Assembly (NCBI GenBank): GCA_018894105.1
Contig: CM032129.1
Coordinates: 16,804,968 to 16,868,967 of the forward strand
Origin: Jacaranda mimosifolia
Lineage: Eukaryota > Streptophyta > Magnoliopsida > Lamiales > Bignoniaceae
Length of the DNA: 64,000 bases
Reading direction: 5' to 3'
In this document: positions 11,789 through 25,200 of the stretch, one piece after another
Layout of the letters: every line of letters starts with the position of its first letter
Numbering within the stretch: the first letter of the stretch is position 1
The notes under the pieces: model-generated
Told to the model about the DNA's origin: nothing
What the model saw: only the letters and a program-made list of their open reading frames with translations
Database searches by the model: none
Translations under genes and position numbers: made by a program

Positions 11789-13116
11789 GGACTTTCAAGC
11801 ATGTTTTTCTCCCACTATTTTATCAAATTCCTCACCCCCTAGAAGAATTTGGTAAATCTCATTTTCTAGTGAGAATAAAGGCCCTAATGACTTGTAAGTG
11901 GACTCCCATGTCGAGTGATATCCACAAACAATCGAAAGGTAAGCAATTTTTGCTAATTGCATCTTCATGTAACGCTTGATGTATTTTGCCTCACTTTTCA
12001 TGTAGATCCACATGTTGGGCGCCCTCTACATTATTAGGTGCTAAATCGAACCTCCCAATCAAACTTTGATTTGAGATCTGTCCATGTCTTACCACGTGAC
12101 GTGTGTCATTGTATGGGAAGCATCAACTCAAAGGTGCATCATTGCATGCTAAGTATAAGATCACAGGTTTCTACCTAAGTGTGACCTCCGTAACGAGTGA
12201 TATCACACAAAGCTAGTAGCATCGTCATGTCATATGCTATTGGTAGAAGGCATAGATTAATTACAACTCCTTTTAGTTTGTATCCATTTTGACTTAATAT
12301 TTGAAAGGAGTTAGACTCTTCTAAGTGGAGGAATTTTCTTGCTTACAAAGATCTCATCAATTTTATCTTCTTATTTAGGTTTTTTATATCTTAACCATCC
12401 ATCTCATACATCAATAGGATATGAAAAATATAAATAAGTAAATGCTCCTATGGTGGGATGATCATGAGCCTTAACCAAGTGGCTAGTGTCCTTAGAGCCA
12501 TAGGTATACTACTTAGTTGATTTTAAGTGGGTTGATTAAATCTAGCTATTAAATAAATGTTTCTCATACATTCATAGGTCTTTATGCCTCGATGGTCTTC
12601 TTTTCTACTTGCAACATTTACATGAGAAAGAGATCCTCATCCCTAGTGATGTACTCTTCTAACATTTACAAGATAGAAATTAAGAGGCATGCAATCCTCA
12701 ATTTAATACAACCATTTTCAACAACTTGAAACAAATAAAATCAATATTAGAGGCTCATGTTCATCCCCATTCATTTATCGTTCATTCAACAATTAAATGA
12801 ACAATAAATAAGAATTGACATTCAATTCCAAAATTAAGTGCTTATCACATAAACAATTAATTAACTAGAAAAACTTAGCATAACAATTATGCATCTCTTT
12901 TTTGCACCAATATTGAAGATTAACTTTAACAAGATTTTAAAAGCAATCAAAAATGTTAAACATAATTTTGAGAACTTGCACAATGCTTGTGCATCTATGT
13001 AGCATGATATTTTGGTCACAAAAATAAACAAAAAAATGGCTTGAAGCTCATCCACACCCTAATCAGGCGCTGCCCCAACATGGGTGCACGACTGCACTCG
13101 CCAGGTGCGCCCAGTG
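11789..13116 (-). mobile_element. Copia element G: part of the 5' leader (3' side of the split)
   Basis: Non-coding leader sequence homologous to the leader of element B (26050-27500) and, reversed, to that of element F (about 45900-49330). Shared landmarks are the cttttcatgt..gatcca region, the cctcacccc..agaa block near 11830, ggatgatcatgagcctta near 12460 and the acttgcacaatgcttgtgcatc block near 12970. It is cut on the left by the CACTA at 11788 and on the right by LTR1 at 13117. It continues on the far side of the composite element at 35748. No coding potential seen. Confidence 0.75.
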
Positions 13117-15359
13117 TGAAGTCACATGTAGCACTAGGATCCAATTATCAAAGCTCAAAAATGCTAAAATAACTAGGCTAAAAATGAAACCAAGGATCTA
13201 AACATGCCATAGATTCATATTTGAAAGGAGAATTACCTTGATTTTTCAGAAAATCAAAGAAAAGTGGAAGAAGATCTCAACTCATTGAAAATCGTCTTCC
13301 AGCGGCATAGCAAAATCCGACCAATGTTTGCCAACCACACAAACTTTGATTTGAGTAAAATTTGTACCAAATGAACACCAACTCTTTGATATATCTTCAG
13401 TAAAAAAATTGGCTTAAAATAGATCCGGAAAGACCTCCAAAAATCACTCCAAAGTCAATGCTCGAAATAGAGTATCTCCAAAGGCGAGCAATCCAATTGT
13501 CTTGCCTCTAATGTAAAGATCCACACGCCAATTCTCAATATATTTCCTCTCAATATCAACTAGAGAATAATGAGAAGAAGAACTTGGATAAAGGATTGAT
13601 TTGGAGGTAGTAGAATAAGAGAAGTAAAGCTTCAACACATAAGGCAACACTTAAAAATTTGGAGGGAAGTTGAGAGAATCTAATTCTTTCTTCCAGTTCA
13701 CACATGTGCAGCCCCATTTACTCTCTATATCTATATATAGAAGAAGGATAGTGTGATGCCAAGTTAGCATCACACCTTCCTCAAGGTGGCTATCCACTTG
13801 CTTGCAAGTTGGCATGTGAATTTGAATTTTATGGGAAGTTGAATTTCATTAGGAATCTTCATTTCATCTCATGAAATGTGATCTAAATAAATTCCAATTC
13901 ACTTCAAATGGACATTTCATTTGAGTTTTTGCTCCAAAATTAATTCTCCATTTTAATTAAATTAATCTCTTTAATTTAATTAACTTTGACTTAACTCTTT
14001 AAGTCAATTTGTTTAACTCTTTATGCAAGACATTATTAACTTAACTCCTTAAGTTAAGTTGACCAATTGAAAGTCGCGTGGCACCAAATAATTAGCTCCT
14101 AAATTAATTGGTTTTGGTCTAACTCCTTAAATTAATTAGATTAATTTAACAATTAAATTGATCAAGCAAAAAATGACTACAAGTGGTATCTATTGGTCAT
14201 GCGGGAGATTTTCTAACTCTTTGAAAATTCTCCTTCATCAATTAGGATTTGCAATTGGCTTTTATGTGAGACCCATTAGGTTCTACCATTCATTGGACAT
14301 GGGCTCACAACTTTTTGTGAATTTGGAATATCAAATATTCACATTAGTTTAAATTCTTTTAAACTAAACGACTCAATTCAACTAATCTCTATTAGTTGAA
14401 GAGTATCTAATTTCCATGGTTGATGTCCAACCTCAAGCCCATGGAGCCCAACTAATTGGCCAAAATAAATGACTTTAGAGAACCATTCTAGCTCGATGCT
14501 TACCAAGTAATTATGATACTTCCATCTCCTATTTCCCAAAATAGGCCTAGGTTAAGATATTTGTCGGCTCCCTAATAACCTCGATTCTATGTTTCTATTC
14601 CTAATGTTCGATTCCACTTTATGACATCATCTTTGGAAAACTCCTTTTCCAAATTGTCTTACTACCTTGTGCTAAGGTTTTCTTGGAATCGATTATTATA
14701 AAATACATAGGAGATGTACTCGTCCTTCACAACGACAAGGAGTCAAATCCCATCTTGGATCTCACAAACCTCCATACCTAAGTAGCTCATGCCCAATCAC
14801 CACCAAAACGACCCACTACATGGTCAAGGAAGAGTCAAAGCATAAGGACCTAAACACATGGTTACCATGGATACTCAGGTCAAAGGACTAATTAAATGCA
14901 CTAGCATAAGTTGGAGAACTTGCCACTACCGATTTGCCTCTTCAGCTGTCTAGTGGATTCTTAGGACGGGCCTTCTGCACCTTGTTCTCTAACAAACACC
15001 CACTAACATAGCCCATATTTTATATGGACATGTTCATGAAACGGAGCAACATCCAACCCTTGGATTTATGCATCGTTAGTGCAAGTTTATCTGGATCTTA
15101 GATGCCCTATCTCATAAGATCTTATAACTTACAAGATTTAAGATCACGACCGTGTAAGACTTGTTCCATGATCACCACGTAGTGCATGACCAAGTCCCAT
15201 AGCCTTGTGTGATTTAAGGGCTTCAACCAAATGTCAGTTAAGTAAATATAAGCATAAAATAAAATTAGCCATTTTAAGAATATCATTCAATCAAAATTGT
15301 ATTACAAGTAAAATAGTTTACATGCCAATCTAATTAGTTTATGGGGTACTATTCCAACA
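13117..15359 (-). repeat. LTR1 (3' LTR of composite copia element)
   Basis: About 2.24 kb. On the plus strand it begins tgaagtcacatgtagcac and ends actattccaaca, so on its own strand it runs TGTTGG...TGACTTCA. A polypurine tract follows directly at 15360. The TATA region and inverted repeat are at 13726-13775. It abuts leader sequence of G at 13116 with no primer binding site, as expected for an insertion edge. Confidence 0.85.
13726..13775 (-). promoter_or_regulatory. LTR1 promoter core: TATA box plus inverted repeat
   Basis: TATA-like tatatctatatatag at 13726-13740. An inverted repeat (gtgtgatgc / gcatcacac arms) at 13751-13775 lies upstream of it on the minus strand. Confidence 0.6.
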
Positions 15360-15370
15360 ATCTCCCACTT
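15360..15370 (-). promoter_or_regulatory. Polypurine tract of composite element, first internal region
   Basis: On the minus strand AAGTGGGAGAT lies directly before the LTR start TGTTGG. This is the usual plus-strand primer of copia elements. The pol stop TAG is at 15374-15376. Confidence 0.75.
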
Positions 15371-15373
15371 GCC

Positions 15374-18173
15374 CTAAAGCCAATTCCCTATAATCATAAG
15401 ACACATATTCTCAAGATGTCTTACAAAGACCTTTTGCAATAGGGGTTTAGTCAGTGGATCTTCTGTATTCTCTTCCAAGGCAACTCTCTCGACACGGATA
15501 TCGCCTCTATCAATGATCTCCCGGATCAAATGATATCGTCTCAAAATGTGCTTGGATCGTTGATGAGATCTTTGCTCTTTAGCTTGCGCTACCACCCCAT
15601 TGTTGTCACAAAAGACAACTACTGGCTCAGCAATACTAGGCAAAATATCCAACTATTGGATAAAGTTTTTTTCATCCAAACACCTTATTTTGCAACTTCT
15701 GAAACTGCAATACACTTCACCTCAGTGGTTGAATCGGTCGTGGTGTCTTATTTGGAACTTTTCCAACTTAATGCACCGCCATTGAGGCAAAATATAAATC
15801 CAGAAATAGATTTAAGGTCATCTACATCAGATTGAAAACTAGAATTCAAAAACCCTCGAGTTTCAATTCTTCATTATTGTATACTAAAAACAAGCCCTTA
15901 GTCCTTCTCAAGCACTTAAGGATTGTTTTCATGGCCATCTAGTGACTTTCACTGGGATTGGCTTGGAAACGCCTCGTAACACTTAGAGCGTGTGCCACAC
16001 CAAGTCTTGTACATGAAACGACATACATTATGCTCTATAGAGCGGACACATAAGGTATGTGGGACATTCTTTGTCCCTCGTCATCAGTCTTTGGGGCCAT
16101 GAACTTGGAGAGACGAATGCCATGTCCCAATGGGAGAAATCCCTTCTTGGATTCTTCCATACTAAACAATTTAGTATCTTGTCAATGTACAGGGTTTGGG
16201 AAAGCCCTAGCATCCTCTTCGATCTATCTCTATGAGATACGTATTCCGAATACGTTGGATGCTTCTCCTAAATCCTTCATGAAAAATTGTGTAGATAACC
16301 ATACTTCAGTACACTCTAACATTCCTACCTCATTCCCAATGAGAAGAATGTCATCAACATAAAGCACAATAAACTGTACACTACTGCCACTAGCCTTCTT
16401 GTACACACATTGTTCATACACTCTTTTGACAAAGCCAAACAATTTGACTGTCTTGTCAAAATGTATATTCCAACTTCGGGATGCCTGTTTGAGTCCATAG
16501 ATGGATCTCTAAAGTTTGCGAACTTTTTGCTCACTCCCCTTGGATGTAAAATCTTATGGTTACTCTATATAGATCTCTTCTTCAATGTCTCCATTGAGAA
16601 AAGCAGTTTTCACATCCATTTGTTATATCTCATAGTCATAATATGCGGCTATGGTAAGTAGAATACGAATGGAGTTAGGCATTGTGATCAGTTAAAAAAA
16701 TTCCTCAAAATCAATACCGGGTTTTTTAGTATAACCTTTTACCACTAGTCATGCCTTAAAAGTTATTACCTCTGTATCGACTCCTAGCTTTTGCTTATAG
16801 ATCCACTTGCAACCAATGAAAACTATTCCCTTCGATGGATTTACCAAAGTTTATACTTTTTTGGAGTAGATGGAATTCATTTCGGATCTCGTGGTGTTAA
16901 GCTAATGTCCCGAGTATATGTTCAACATAGCTTCCTCATAGGTCTTCAGATCATTATTTGATTGGCCCTTCTCATAAAGAAATCGAAACCTTTCGAGTTA
17001 CTTCTTAATTCAGTCTAACCTTCTTAAAGGTTGTGTGTTAGGCTCTAGATGCTCACTTGTTTTTACTGCTTGTGGGATTTGATGATCATCTTGAACTTCA
17101 TCAAGTTCAACAACAACGCCATTTCTATTTTATAGAAATTTCTTTTCCAAAAAGTGCGCGTTCCTTGAAACAAACACCTTTTGTTCCAAGGGATCATAAA
17201 AGTAATAACCTATAGACTCTCTTGGATATCCCACAGACTTGCACAAGGTGGATCTACTATCCAGTTTGTCTTCCACTAGCTGCTTGACATAAGCAGGAGA
17301 CCTCCCTAAACTTTTAGATAAGAGTAAGAGGGTGCTTTGCCAAACCATATCTCATACGGTCTCTTTGGCACTGACTTTGAGGGTACTACATTTAGTAGCC
17401 TCACCACCGTATGTAAGGCATATCCCCAAAAGGATATTGCACATCAAAAAAGCTCATCATGGAATGTATCATGTCCAACAAGGTGCGGTTTCTCCTTTCG
17501 GCTACTCCATTGTGTTGGGGTATGCCAGGTGGAGTCCATTGAGAGAGAATCCCATTCTCTTTTAGATAACCAGAATTTGATACTTAAGTATTCTCCTTCT
17601 CGATCCGATCGAAGAGCTTTAATACTAAGTCCCTTTCGCTTTGCTACTTCATTCCTATACTCTTTGAACTTTTCAAAGGCTTTAGACTTGTACTTCATAA
17701 GATATACATGTCCGAATTAACTATAATCATCGGTGAAGGTGATGAAGTAAGAATAGCCTCCCCTCACACTAACTCTTAGTGGGCCACAAGCATTTGTATA
17801 GATCAAATTCAAAGGACTTGTGGTGCGCTCCGTTTGTCCTACAAAAGGAGCCTTAGTCATTTTTCCCTTCAAACAAGATTCACAAGTAGGAAGGTCCTCA
17901 ATGCCACTAACATTTAGTACATTGAGAGATTCTAACTTGATCATCCTACTTGTAGAGATATGTCCAAGTCTTGCATGCCATAGGATGACATCTTCTTAGC
18001 TATCTAACTTTCTTTTACTTGATTGAATGTGCATTAATAATGGTTGAAAATCAAGTATGTATAATCAGTTATTCAATGTACATTGCAATTAAAGAACCAT
18101 TCTTTAATGCTTTCAATATCCCATTCGATATAGAAAAATCATATCCTTCATTATCAAGAATGGGAATAGAATC
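15374..18173 (-). pseudogene. Copia pol, partial (pre-integrase, integrase, reverse transcriptase, RNase H), broken
   Basis: From the upstream side: the pre-integrase/protease end (about 18173-17900), integrase core (CESCLKGKMTKAPFVGQTER near 17850, then the GGYSYFITFTDDYS and IKALRSDREGEYLS blocks), a post-integrase stretch with GYPRES.GYYFYDP..KVFVSRNAHFLE (17348-17130), reverse transcriptase about 16930-15990 with the catalytic YVDD near 16350, and RNase H to 15374 ending in SKHILRRYHLIREIIDRGD and DPLTKPL. These are Angela/BARE-like motifs (by eye). Multiple frameshifts and stops break it. gag is absent: the sequence meets LTR2 at 18174, inside the pre-integrase region. Confidence 0.85.
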
Positions 18174-18790
18174 TAAAGTCACATGTAGCACTAGAATCTA
18201 ATAATCAAAGCATTATAAACACGAAATAACTAGGCTACACATGTCACCACGGATTTAAACATGCCATAGATTCATATTTGGAAGGAGAATTACCTTGATT
18301 TTCAAAAAATCAAATGAAGGTGGAAGAATATCTCAACTCCCTGAAAATTGTCTTCCAGCAGCACAGCAGAATTTGAGCAACTTTTGCTCAACCAAACAAG
18401 CTCTGATTTGAGTGAAATTTGTACCAAACGAATGCCAACTCCTTGTGGTATCTTCAGTAAAAAAATCAGCTCATAAAAGATTCAAAAAGACCTCCAAAAA
18501 TTGTTCCAAATTCACTGCCCGAAACCGAGGATCTCCAAAAGTGAGCAATCCAATTTTCTTGCCTCAAATGTAAAGATCCAAACACCAATGCACAATCCTT
18601 TTCCTCTCAATATTAGCTGGAGAATAATGAGAAGAAGTGCTTGGATGAAGGCATGATTTGGAGGTAGGAGAAGAAGAGAAGTGAAGCTTCAACATATGAG
18701 GCAACACTTGAGAATTTGGAGGGGAATTGAGAGAATCTAATTCTAGCTGGCAAATTCACATGGAATAAGTAGCAAGTCATATACACACTC

Positions 18791-18839
18791 TATATCTATA
18801 TATAGAAGGAGGATGATGTGATGCCAAGGAGGCATCACA
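18791..18839 (-). promoter_or_regulatory. LTR2 promoter core: TATA box plus inverted repeat
   Basis: TATA-like tatatctatatata at 18791-18804. Perfect inverted repeat tgtgatgcc / ggcatcaca, 5-base spacer, at 18817-18839. Confidence 0.6.
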
Positions 18840-20046
18840 CCTTCCTCAAGGGTCGTAACAACTGGCCCTTGCAAGTTGGCATGTGAATTTAAATTTCATT
18901 TGGAATCTTCAATTCATCGCATTAAATGTTATCTAAATAAATTCTAATTCACACCAAATGAACATTTCATTTGAATTTTTCCTTCAAAATTATTCTTTGT
19001 TTTTAATTAAATTAAACTCTTTAATTTAATTAACTTTGACTTAACTCTTTAAGTCAATTTGTTTAACTTCTTAAGCAAGACATTGTTAACTTAACTCTTT
19101 AAGTTAACTTAACCAATTGATCGTCATGTGACACCAAATAATTAACTCCTTAATTAGATGCTCTTAATTTAACTCCTTAAATTAATGGGATCAATTTAAG
19201 AATTAAATTGATCAAGCCAAAATGACATCAAGTTACGTCAATCGGTCAGCCTCCAAATTAGTCATGTGGGAAATTTTCTAACTCTCAGAAAATTTCCCTT
19301 CATCAAATTGGATTTGCAATAGGCTTTTGTGTGTGACCTATTAAGTTCTACTATTTGTTGGACATGGGTTCACAACTCTTTGTGACTTTAGAATATCGAA
19401 TATTCACATTAGTTTAAACTCCTTTAAACTAATCGACTCCATTCAATTATCTCCATTAATTGAAGAGTACCCAATCTCCATGGTCGATGTTCAACATCAA
19501 ACCCATTGAGCCCAACTAATTGTCCGAAATGAATGCTTTTAGAGAACCATTCTAGCTCTACGGCATACAGTGCAAATATTATCTTTTAGTCTCCTATCTC
19601 CATAAAGATGCCTAGGAAAAGATATTTGTTGGCTCCCTAATAGCCTCGATTCTATGTTTCTATTCTCAATGTTTGATTTCCCTTTATGACCTCATTTTTG
19701 GAAAACTCCTTTTCCAATTTGTCATACTACATTGTGCAAGAATTTCTTGGAATCGATCATTATAGAATACACAGGAGATGAACTCACCCTTTACAATGAT
19801 AATAAGTCAGCTCCTATCTTGAATCTCACAAACCTCTATGCCTAAGTAGCTCATGCCCGATCACTACCCAAATGACCTGCTACATGGCCAGGGAAGAGCC
19901 AAAGCATGAGGACCTAAACACAAGGTTATCATGGATCCTTAGGTTAAAGGACCAACTACATGCACTAGAGAACGTGCCACTATCGACTTGCCTCTTTGGC
20001 TATCTAATGGATTCTTTGGGCGGGCCTTCAGTGCCTTGTTCTCTAA

Positions 20047-20051
20047 CAAGC
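20047..20051. repeat. Target site duplication of element B, left copy (caagc)
   Basis: caagc directly before the LTR at 20052. An identical caagc follows the other LTR at 30142-30146. Removing B and one copy restores the normal LTR sequence ctaacaagcacccactaa. Confidence 0.85.
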
Positions 20052-22272
20052 TGAAGGTTAGTAAGCCCCTAGGATCTAATTACCAAACTTCAAAAGCTCA
20101 AAAAACAAGTGCTTATAGCTTACCAAGGATCTAATCATACTAGAGATTCAGATTTAGAAGGAGAATTACCTCAAAAAGCAAATTTCCAAAATTGTGATGG
20201 TGAACACTTCACCAATCCAAAATCTGGCAGGCTCTAGCACAACAGATGAAAAAAAACTTTCACGTAGGTTAAAACTCTCCAAAAATCACGAAAACAATTT
20301 TGGAACTTTTTAACTCCTTGGAGAAAATGGTATAAAAAGTTCAAAGCAAAACTTCTTCTAGATAGCTTGGAAAAAAATCGGCAAATGACTACACTGTTCC
20401 ATTGGATCTCCAAAGCTTAGCAAATCAAATGCTTTGACTCTATTGATATGATCCACACAACAATCAATCTTCCAAATTCAACTCACTTTTAGCTGGAGAA
20501 AGCAAGTAGAATTATAGTGGTGAAGGCCAAATTTTGAGGTTGGAGAAGAAAACTAAGCAAAGCTTCAACACATGATACAATGCTTCAAAGGAGGATTTGG
20601 AGGGAAATGCAAAGAATCTAATTCTTCACACCAATTGTGATATAGTCGATTCCTTTCTCATCTATTTCTATATATAGATGTTGGATGGTGTGATGCCAAG
20701 GTGGCATCAGTCCTTCTATTATGGGGGCGGCTAGGTGGGGTTGCCAAGGTAGCAAATTTGGATTTAAATCTCATTTGAATTTCATGTGCATTTTAATTAC
20801 ATTTGAAATCTAATTTCAAGCTAATTGAGATGCTAATTCAACAGAATATTTTATTTGAATTTTCCCTCCAAAATGTATTCTTCTCATTAGTTAAACTAAA
20901 CACTTTAATTTAATTAATTAACCTTCTAACTTAACACTGAAGTCAATTAAGCTTAACTCTTAAGCTTAATTTTGTCAATTTAACTCCTTAAATTAACTTG
21001 ACCAATTGATGGTCACTTGGCACCAAATAATTAACTCTTTAATTATTGGTCCAATCTAACTCTTCAAATTAGTTGATTAATTTAACACTTAAATTAATTA
21101 AGCCAAAAATTGACCTTCAAATTGGCACCTCAATATCGATCACCTTGGAGTGATTTTCTAACTCTTAGAAAATTACTCCAATGACTAGGATGTTAATTGG
21201 CATTTGTGTGTGACCCAATAGGTTCTACAATTTATTGGACATGGGCTCACAACTCCTTGTGACTTTTGAATATCATATATTTATTTTAGTTTAAAACAAC
21301 TTTTAAACTAATCGACTCAATTCAATTAATCATATTAATTTAAGAATACCCAATCTCCGTGGTTGAAGTCCAACCTCAAGCCCATGGAGCACAATTAATT
21401 GGCCGAAATGAATGCTTTTGGAGAACCATTGTAGCTCTAGTGTACCATGCAAATACGGTCCTTTCGTCTCCTTCCTCCCGAAAGAGGCCTAAGGTAAGAT
21501 ATTTATCGGCTCCCTAATAGCCTCGATACTATGTCTCTATTCCCAATGTTCGATTCCCTTATGTTACCTCATCTTTGGAAAACTCCTTTTCCAAATTATC
21601 ACACCACCTTGCGTAAAGATTTCTTGGAATCAATCATTATAGAATGCATAGGAGATGTACTCACCCTTCAACAAACCAAGTAGTCAGATCCCATCTTGGA
21701 TCTCACAAACCGCTATGCCAAGCAGCTCATACCCAACCTCAACCCAAAAGATCCGCTAAGTGGTCAAGGAAGAGTCTAAACATAAAGACCAGATCCAAGA
21801 TTAGCATGGATCCTCATGTCAAAGGACTAATAACATGCACTAGCGTAAGCTGGAGAACTTGCCACTACGGCTATCTAGTGGATTCTCCGATGGGGCTTCT
21901 GTGCCTTGTTCTCTAATGAGCACCCACTTACATGCACCCATATCTCATATGGTCGCTCATGGAGTGGAGTAATGTCCAACTCTTGAATTTATACATCGTT
22001 AGTGTAAGTATATCTGGATCTTAGATTCCCCATCTCGTAAGATCCTATGACTTGGAAGATTTAAGATCATGATCGTGTAAGACATATTCCAGGTCATCAA
22101 ACCATGTCCTGTAGTCATGAGTGATCTAAGGGCTTCATCCAAATACAAGTGAAGAAATAAAGAGCATAAGATAAAGATAGCCATATAATGAATATCTTTC
22201 AATCAAGATAGTTTTTACAAGGAAATAGCTTTACAAGGCCAATCTTATTGCTTGCTAGGTACTATTCCAACA
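20052..22272 (-). repeat. 3' LTR of element B
   Basis: 2,221 bp with ends TGTTGG...CA on its own strand. The TATA and inverted-repeat core is at about 20668-20711. The second repeat arm is partly decayed (ggcatcagtcc). Confidence 0.87.
20668..20711 (-). promoter_or_regulatory. Promoter core in 3' LTR of B
   Basis: TATA-like tctatatatag at 20668-20678 and an inverted repeat at 20687-20711, one arm imperfect. Confidence 0.5.
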
Positions 22273-22283
22273 ATCTTCTACTT
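22273..22283 (-). promoter_or_regulatory. Polypurine tract of element B
   Basis: On the minus strand AAGTAGAAGAT directly before the LTR start. It is one base different from the AAGTGGGAGAT-type tracts of the sister copies in two places but still all purine except one T. Confidence 0.65.
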
Positions 22284-22286
22284 TCC

Positions 22287-25200
22287 CTAAAGCTAATACC
22301 CCATGGCCTTTAGAGCCATCTTCTCACGATGTCCTTCAAAGACATTTTATGTTAGGGGTTTTGTTAGTAGCTCTGCTATATTTTCTTCCGAGGCAACTCT
22401 CTCCACTTGGATATCGTCTCTAGCAATAATCTCCCAGATCAAATGATATCGCCTCAAAATGTGCTTGGATTTTTTATGAGATCTTGGCTTTTATCTTGTG
22501 CTACTACCCTGCTATTGTCATAATAGACAACCATTGGCTCAGCAATACTAGGCACTACCTTCAACTCTTGAAATGAAGTTTTTCATCTAAACACATTTCT
22601 TTATAGTCCCCAATGGCATAATATATTCTGTCTCCATGGTAGAATTGGTAGTGGTGTCTTGTTTGGAACTCTTCCAACTCACCACGCCGCCATTGAGGCA
22701 AAATATATATCCAAAAGTGGATTTTAGGTCATCTACGTTGGATTGGAAACTTGAATCCAAAACCCCATCTAGTTTCAATTCTCCATTGTCGTATATCAAA
22801 AATAAGTCCTCAGTCCTTCTCAAGTACTTAAGAATTGCTTTAACAGCTATCTAGTGACTCTCATCGGGATTGGATTGGAACCTACTCGTAACACTTAGCG
22901 AGTGTGCCACATCCAATCTTGTATATTGAACTGCAGATATTATGCTACCAATAGCAGAGGCATAAGGTATGTGGGACATTCTTTGTTTCTCATTTTTAGG
23001 TTTAGGACCATAGACTTGGAAAGGCGAATGACATATCCTATAGGAATGAATCCCTTCTTGGATTCTTCCATAGTAAACCTTTTTAGTATTTTGTTAATGT
23101 ATGGGGTTTGGGATAGCCTCAGCATCCTCTTAGATCTATCTCTATAGACACGTATTGCTAATGCATAAGATGCCTCTCCCAAATTCTTCATGGAGAATTA
23201 TGTAGATAACCATACTTTAGTACACCCTAACATTCCTACCTCATTCCCAATGAGAAGGATGCCATCAACATAAAGCACAATAAACTGTATCGAACTCTCA
23301 CAAGCCTTTTTATACACACATGGTTTATACACATTTTTGACAAAGCCAAACGATTTAACTATTTTGTCAAAACGTATGTTCCAACTTTGGGATGTTTGTT
23401 TGAATCCATAAATGGATCTCTGGAGTTTGCAAACCTTATGGTTGCTCCACAGAAATTTCTTCTTCAATATCTCCATTGAGAAAAGCAGTTTTCACATCCG
23501 TTTCCCATATCTCATAGTCATAATATATAGCTATGGCAAGTAGAATGCGAATGGACTTGGGCATAGCGATCAGTGAAAAAGTTTCCTCAAAATTGATACC
23601 AGGTCTTTGAGTGTAACCTTTTGCCACTAGTCGCGCCTTAAAGGTCACCACTTCTCCATCTATTCCAAACTTTTGCCTATGGATCCACTTGCAACCAACG
23701 AAAACTATTCCCTTTAGCGGATCTACCAAAGTCCATACTTTGTTTGAGTATATAGAGTCCATTTTGGATTTTATGGCTTTAAGCCAACATCCCAAATCTA
23801 TGTCCGACATAGCTTCCTCATGGGTCTTTGGATCAGTATCCTATTGGCCCATCTTATGAAGAAATTCGATCATTTTGGTTGCTTCTTGATTTAGTCCGAC
23901 CTTCTTAGAGGTTGTGTGTGAGGCTCATTTGTTTCCACAATTTGTGGGATTTCTTGATTATATTGAACTTCATCAATTTCAACAACAACTCCTTTTCTAT
24001 CTAATAGAAATTACTTTTCTAAAAAGGTGGCGTTCCTCGAAACAAACACCTTTTGTTCCGAGGGATCATAGAAGTAGTAACCCATAGACTCTCTAAGGTA
24101 TCCCCACAAACTTGCATAAGGTAGATCTACTATCCAACTTATCTCCCACTATCCGTCTCACGTAGGCGGGAGATCCCCAAACCTTAAGATATTATTAAGA
24201 GGGCGCTTTGCCATGCCATATCTCATATGGTGTTTTGGGCACCGACTTTAAAGGCACTATGTTTAGTAGCTTCACCACCGTGTCTGAGGCGTATCCCCAA
24301 AAGAATATGGGCACATCAGAAAATCTCATCATGGAACGTACCATGTCTAATAAGGAACGATTTCTCCTTTTAGTTACTCCATTATGTTGGGGTGTGCTGG
24401 GTGGAGTCTATTGAGAGAGAATCCCATTCTTCTTTAGATAATTCAAGAATTTTGTGCTCAAGTATTCTCCCCATTGATCCAACTGAAGAGCTTTAATAAT
24501 TAGCCTCAATTGCTTTCCCACTTCATTCCTATACTCTTTGAACTTTTCAAAGGCTTCGGACTTGTTCTTCATAAGATACACATGTCCGAACCGACTATAA
24601 TCATCAATGAAGGTGATGAAGTAGGAATGGCCTCCTCTCTTAGTAACTCTTAGTGGTCCACAAACGACCTTATGGACCAAATCCATAAGACTTGTGGAGC
24701 GCTCCGTTTGTCCTACAAAAAAAGCTTGGTCATTTTTTCCTTTAAACAAGATTCACAAGTCGGAAGATTCCCAATGCCACTAATATTTAGAAATATGTCC
24801 AAGTCTTTCATACCATAATATGGCATCTTCTTGGTTATCTAATTTTCTTTCACTTGATTAAATGTACATTAGTGAAGGTTGAGAATCAAGTATTTACAAT
24901 CCTTTCATTAACATACCTTGTGCAATTAAAGAACCATTCATTAATGCTTTCATTATCAAGAACAGGAATTGAAATAATGTTTGTAACAAGATGGGGTAGA
25001 TAATAAACCGAATCAAGAACAATGCAAGTATTCCCCAAGTCTAACTTGATAACTACTTGGAAAGTGGCCGCAACTCTTGCTCCATTTCCTAAACGGAGGA
25101 TCATATCCCCTTCATGAAGACTCCTTCTTCATTCCATCCCCTGTAATGAATTAAGAAGGTGAGAACCGTATACGGTATCAAATACCCATGTGGAAGAATT

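Larger units (their letters stand above)
18174..20051 (-). repeat. LTR2, left portion (host of element B)
   Basis: Begins taaagtcacatgtagcac, where the usual TG has become TA, and matches LTR1 throughout. It breaks at 20051 after ctctaacaagc, where element B is inserted. It resumes at 30142. Together the two parts make about 2.25 kb, a full LTR. It abuts pol sequence at 18173 with no primer site. Confidence 0.83.

Noticed and set aside
13960..14165. CRISPR-like array from repeated ttaactccttaa words
   Set aside because: Repeats are short and imperfect, spacers are not unique, and the setting is a plant LTR.
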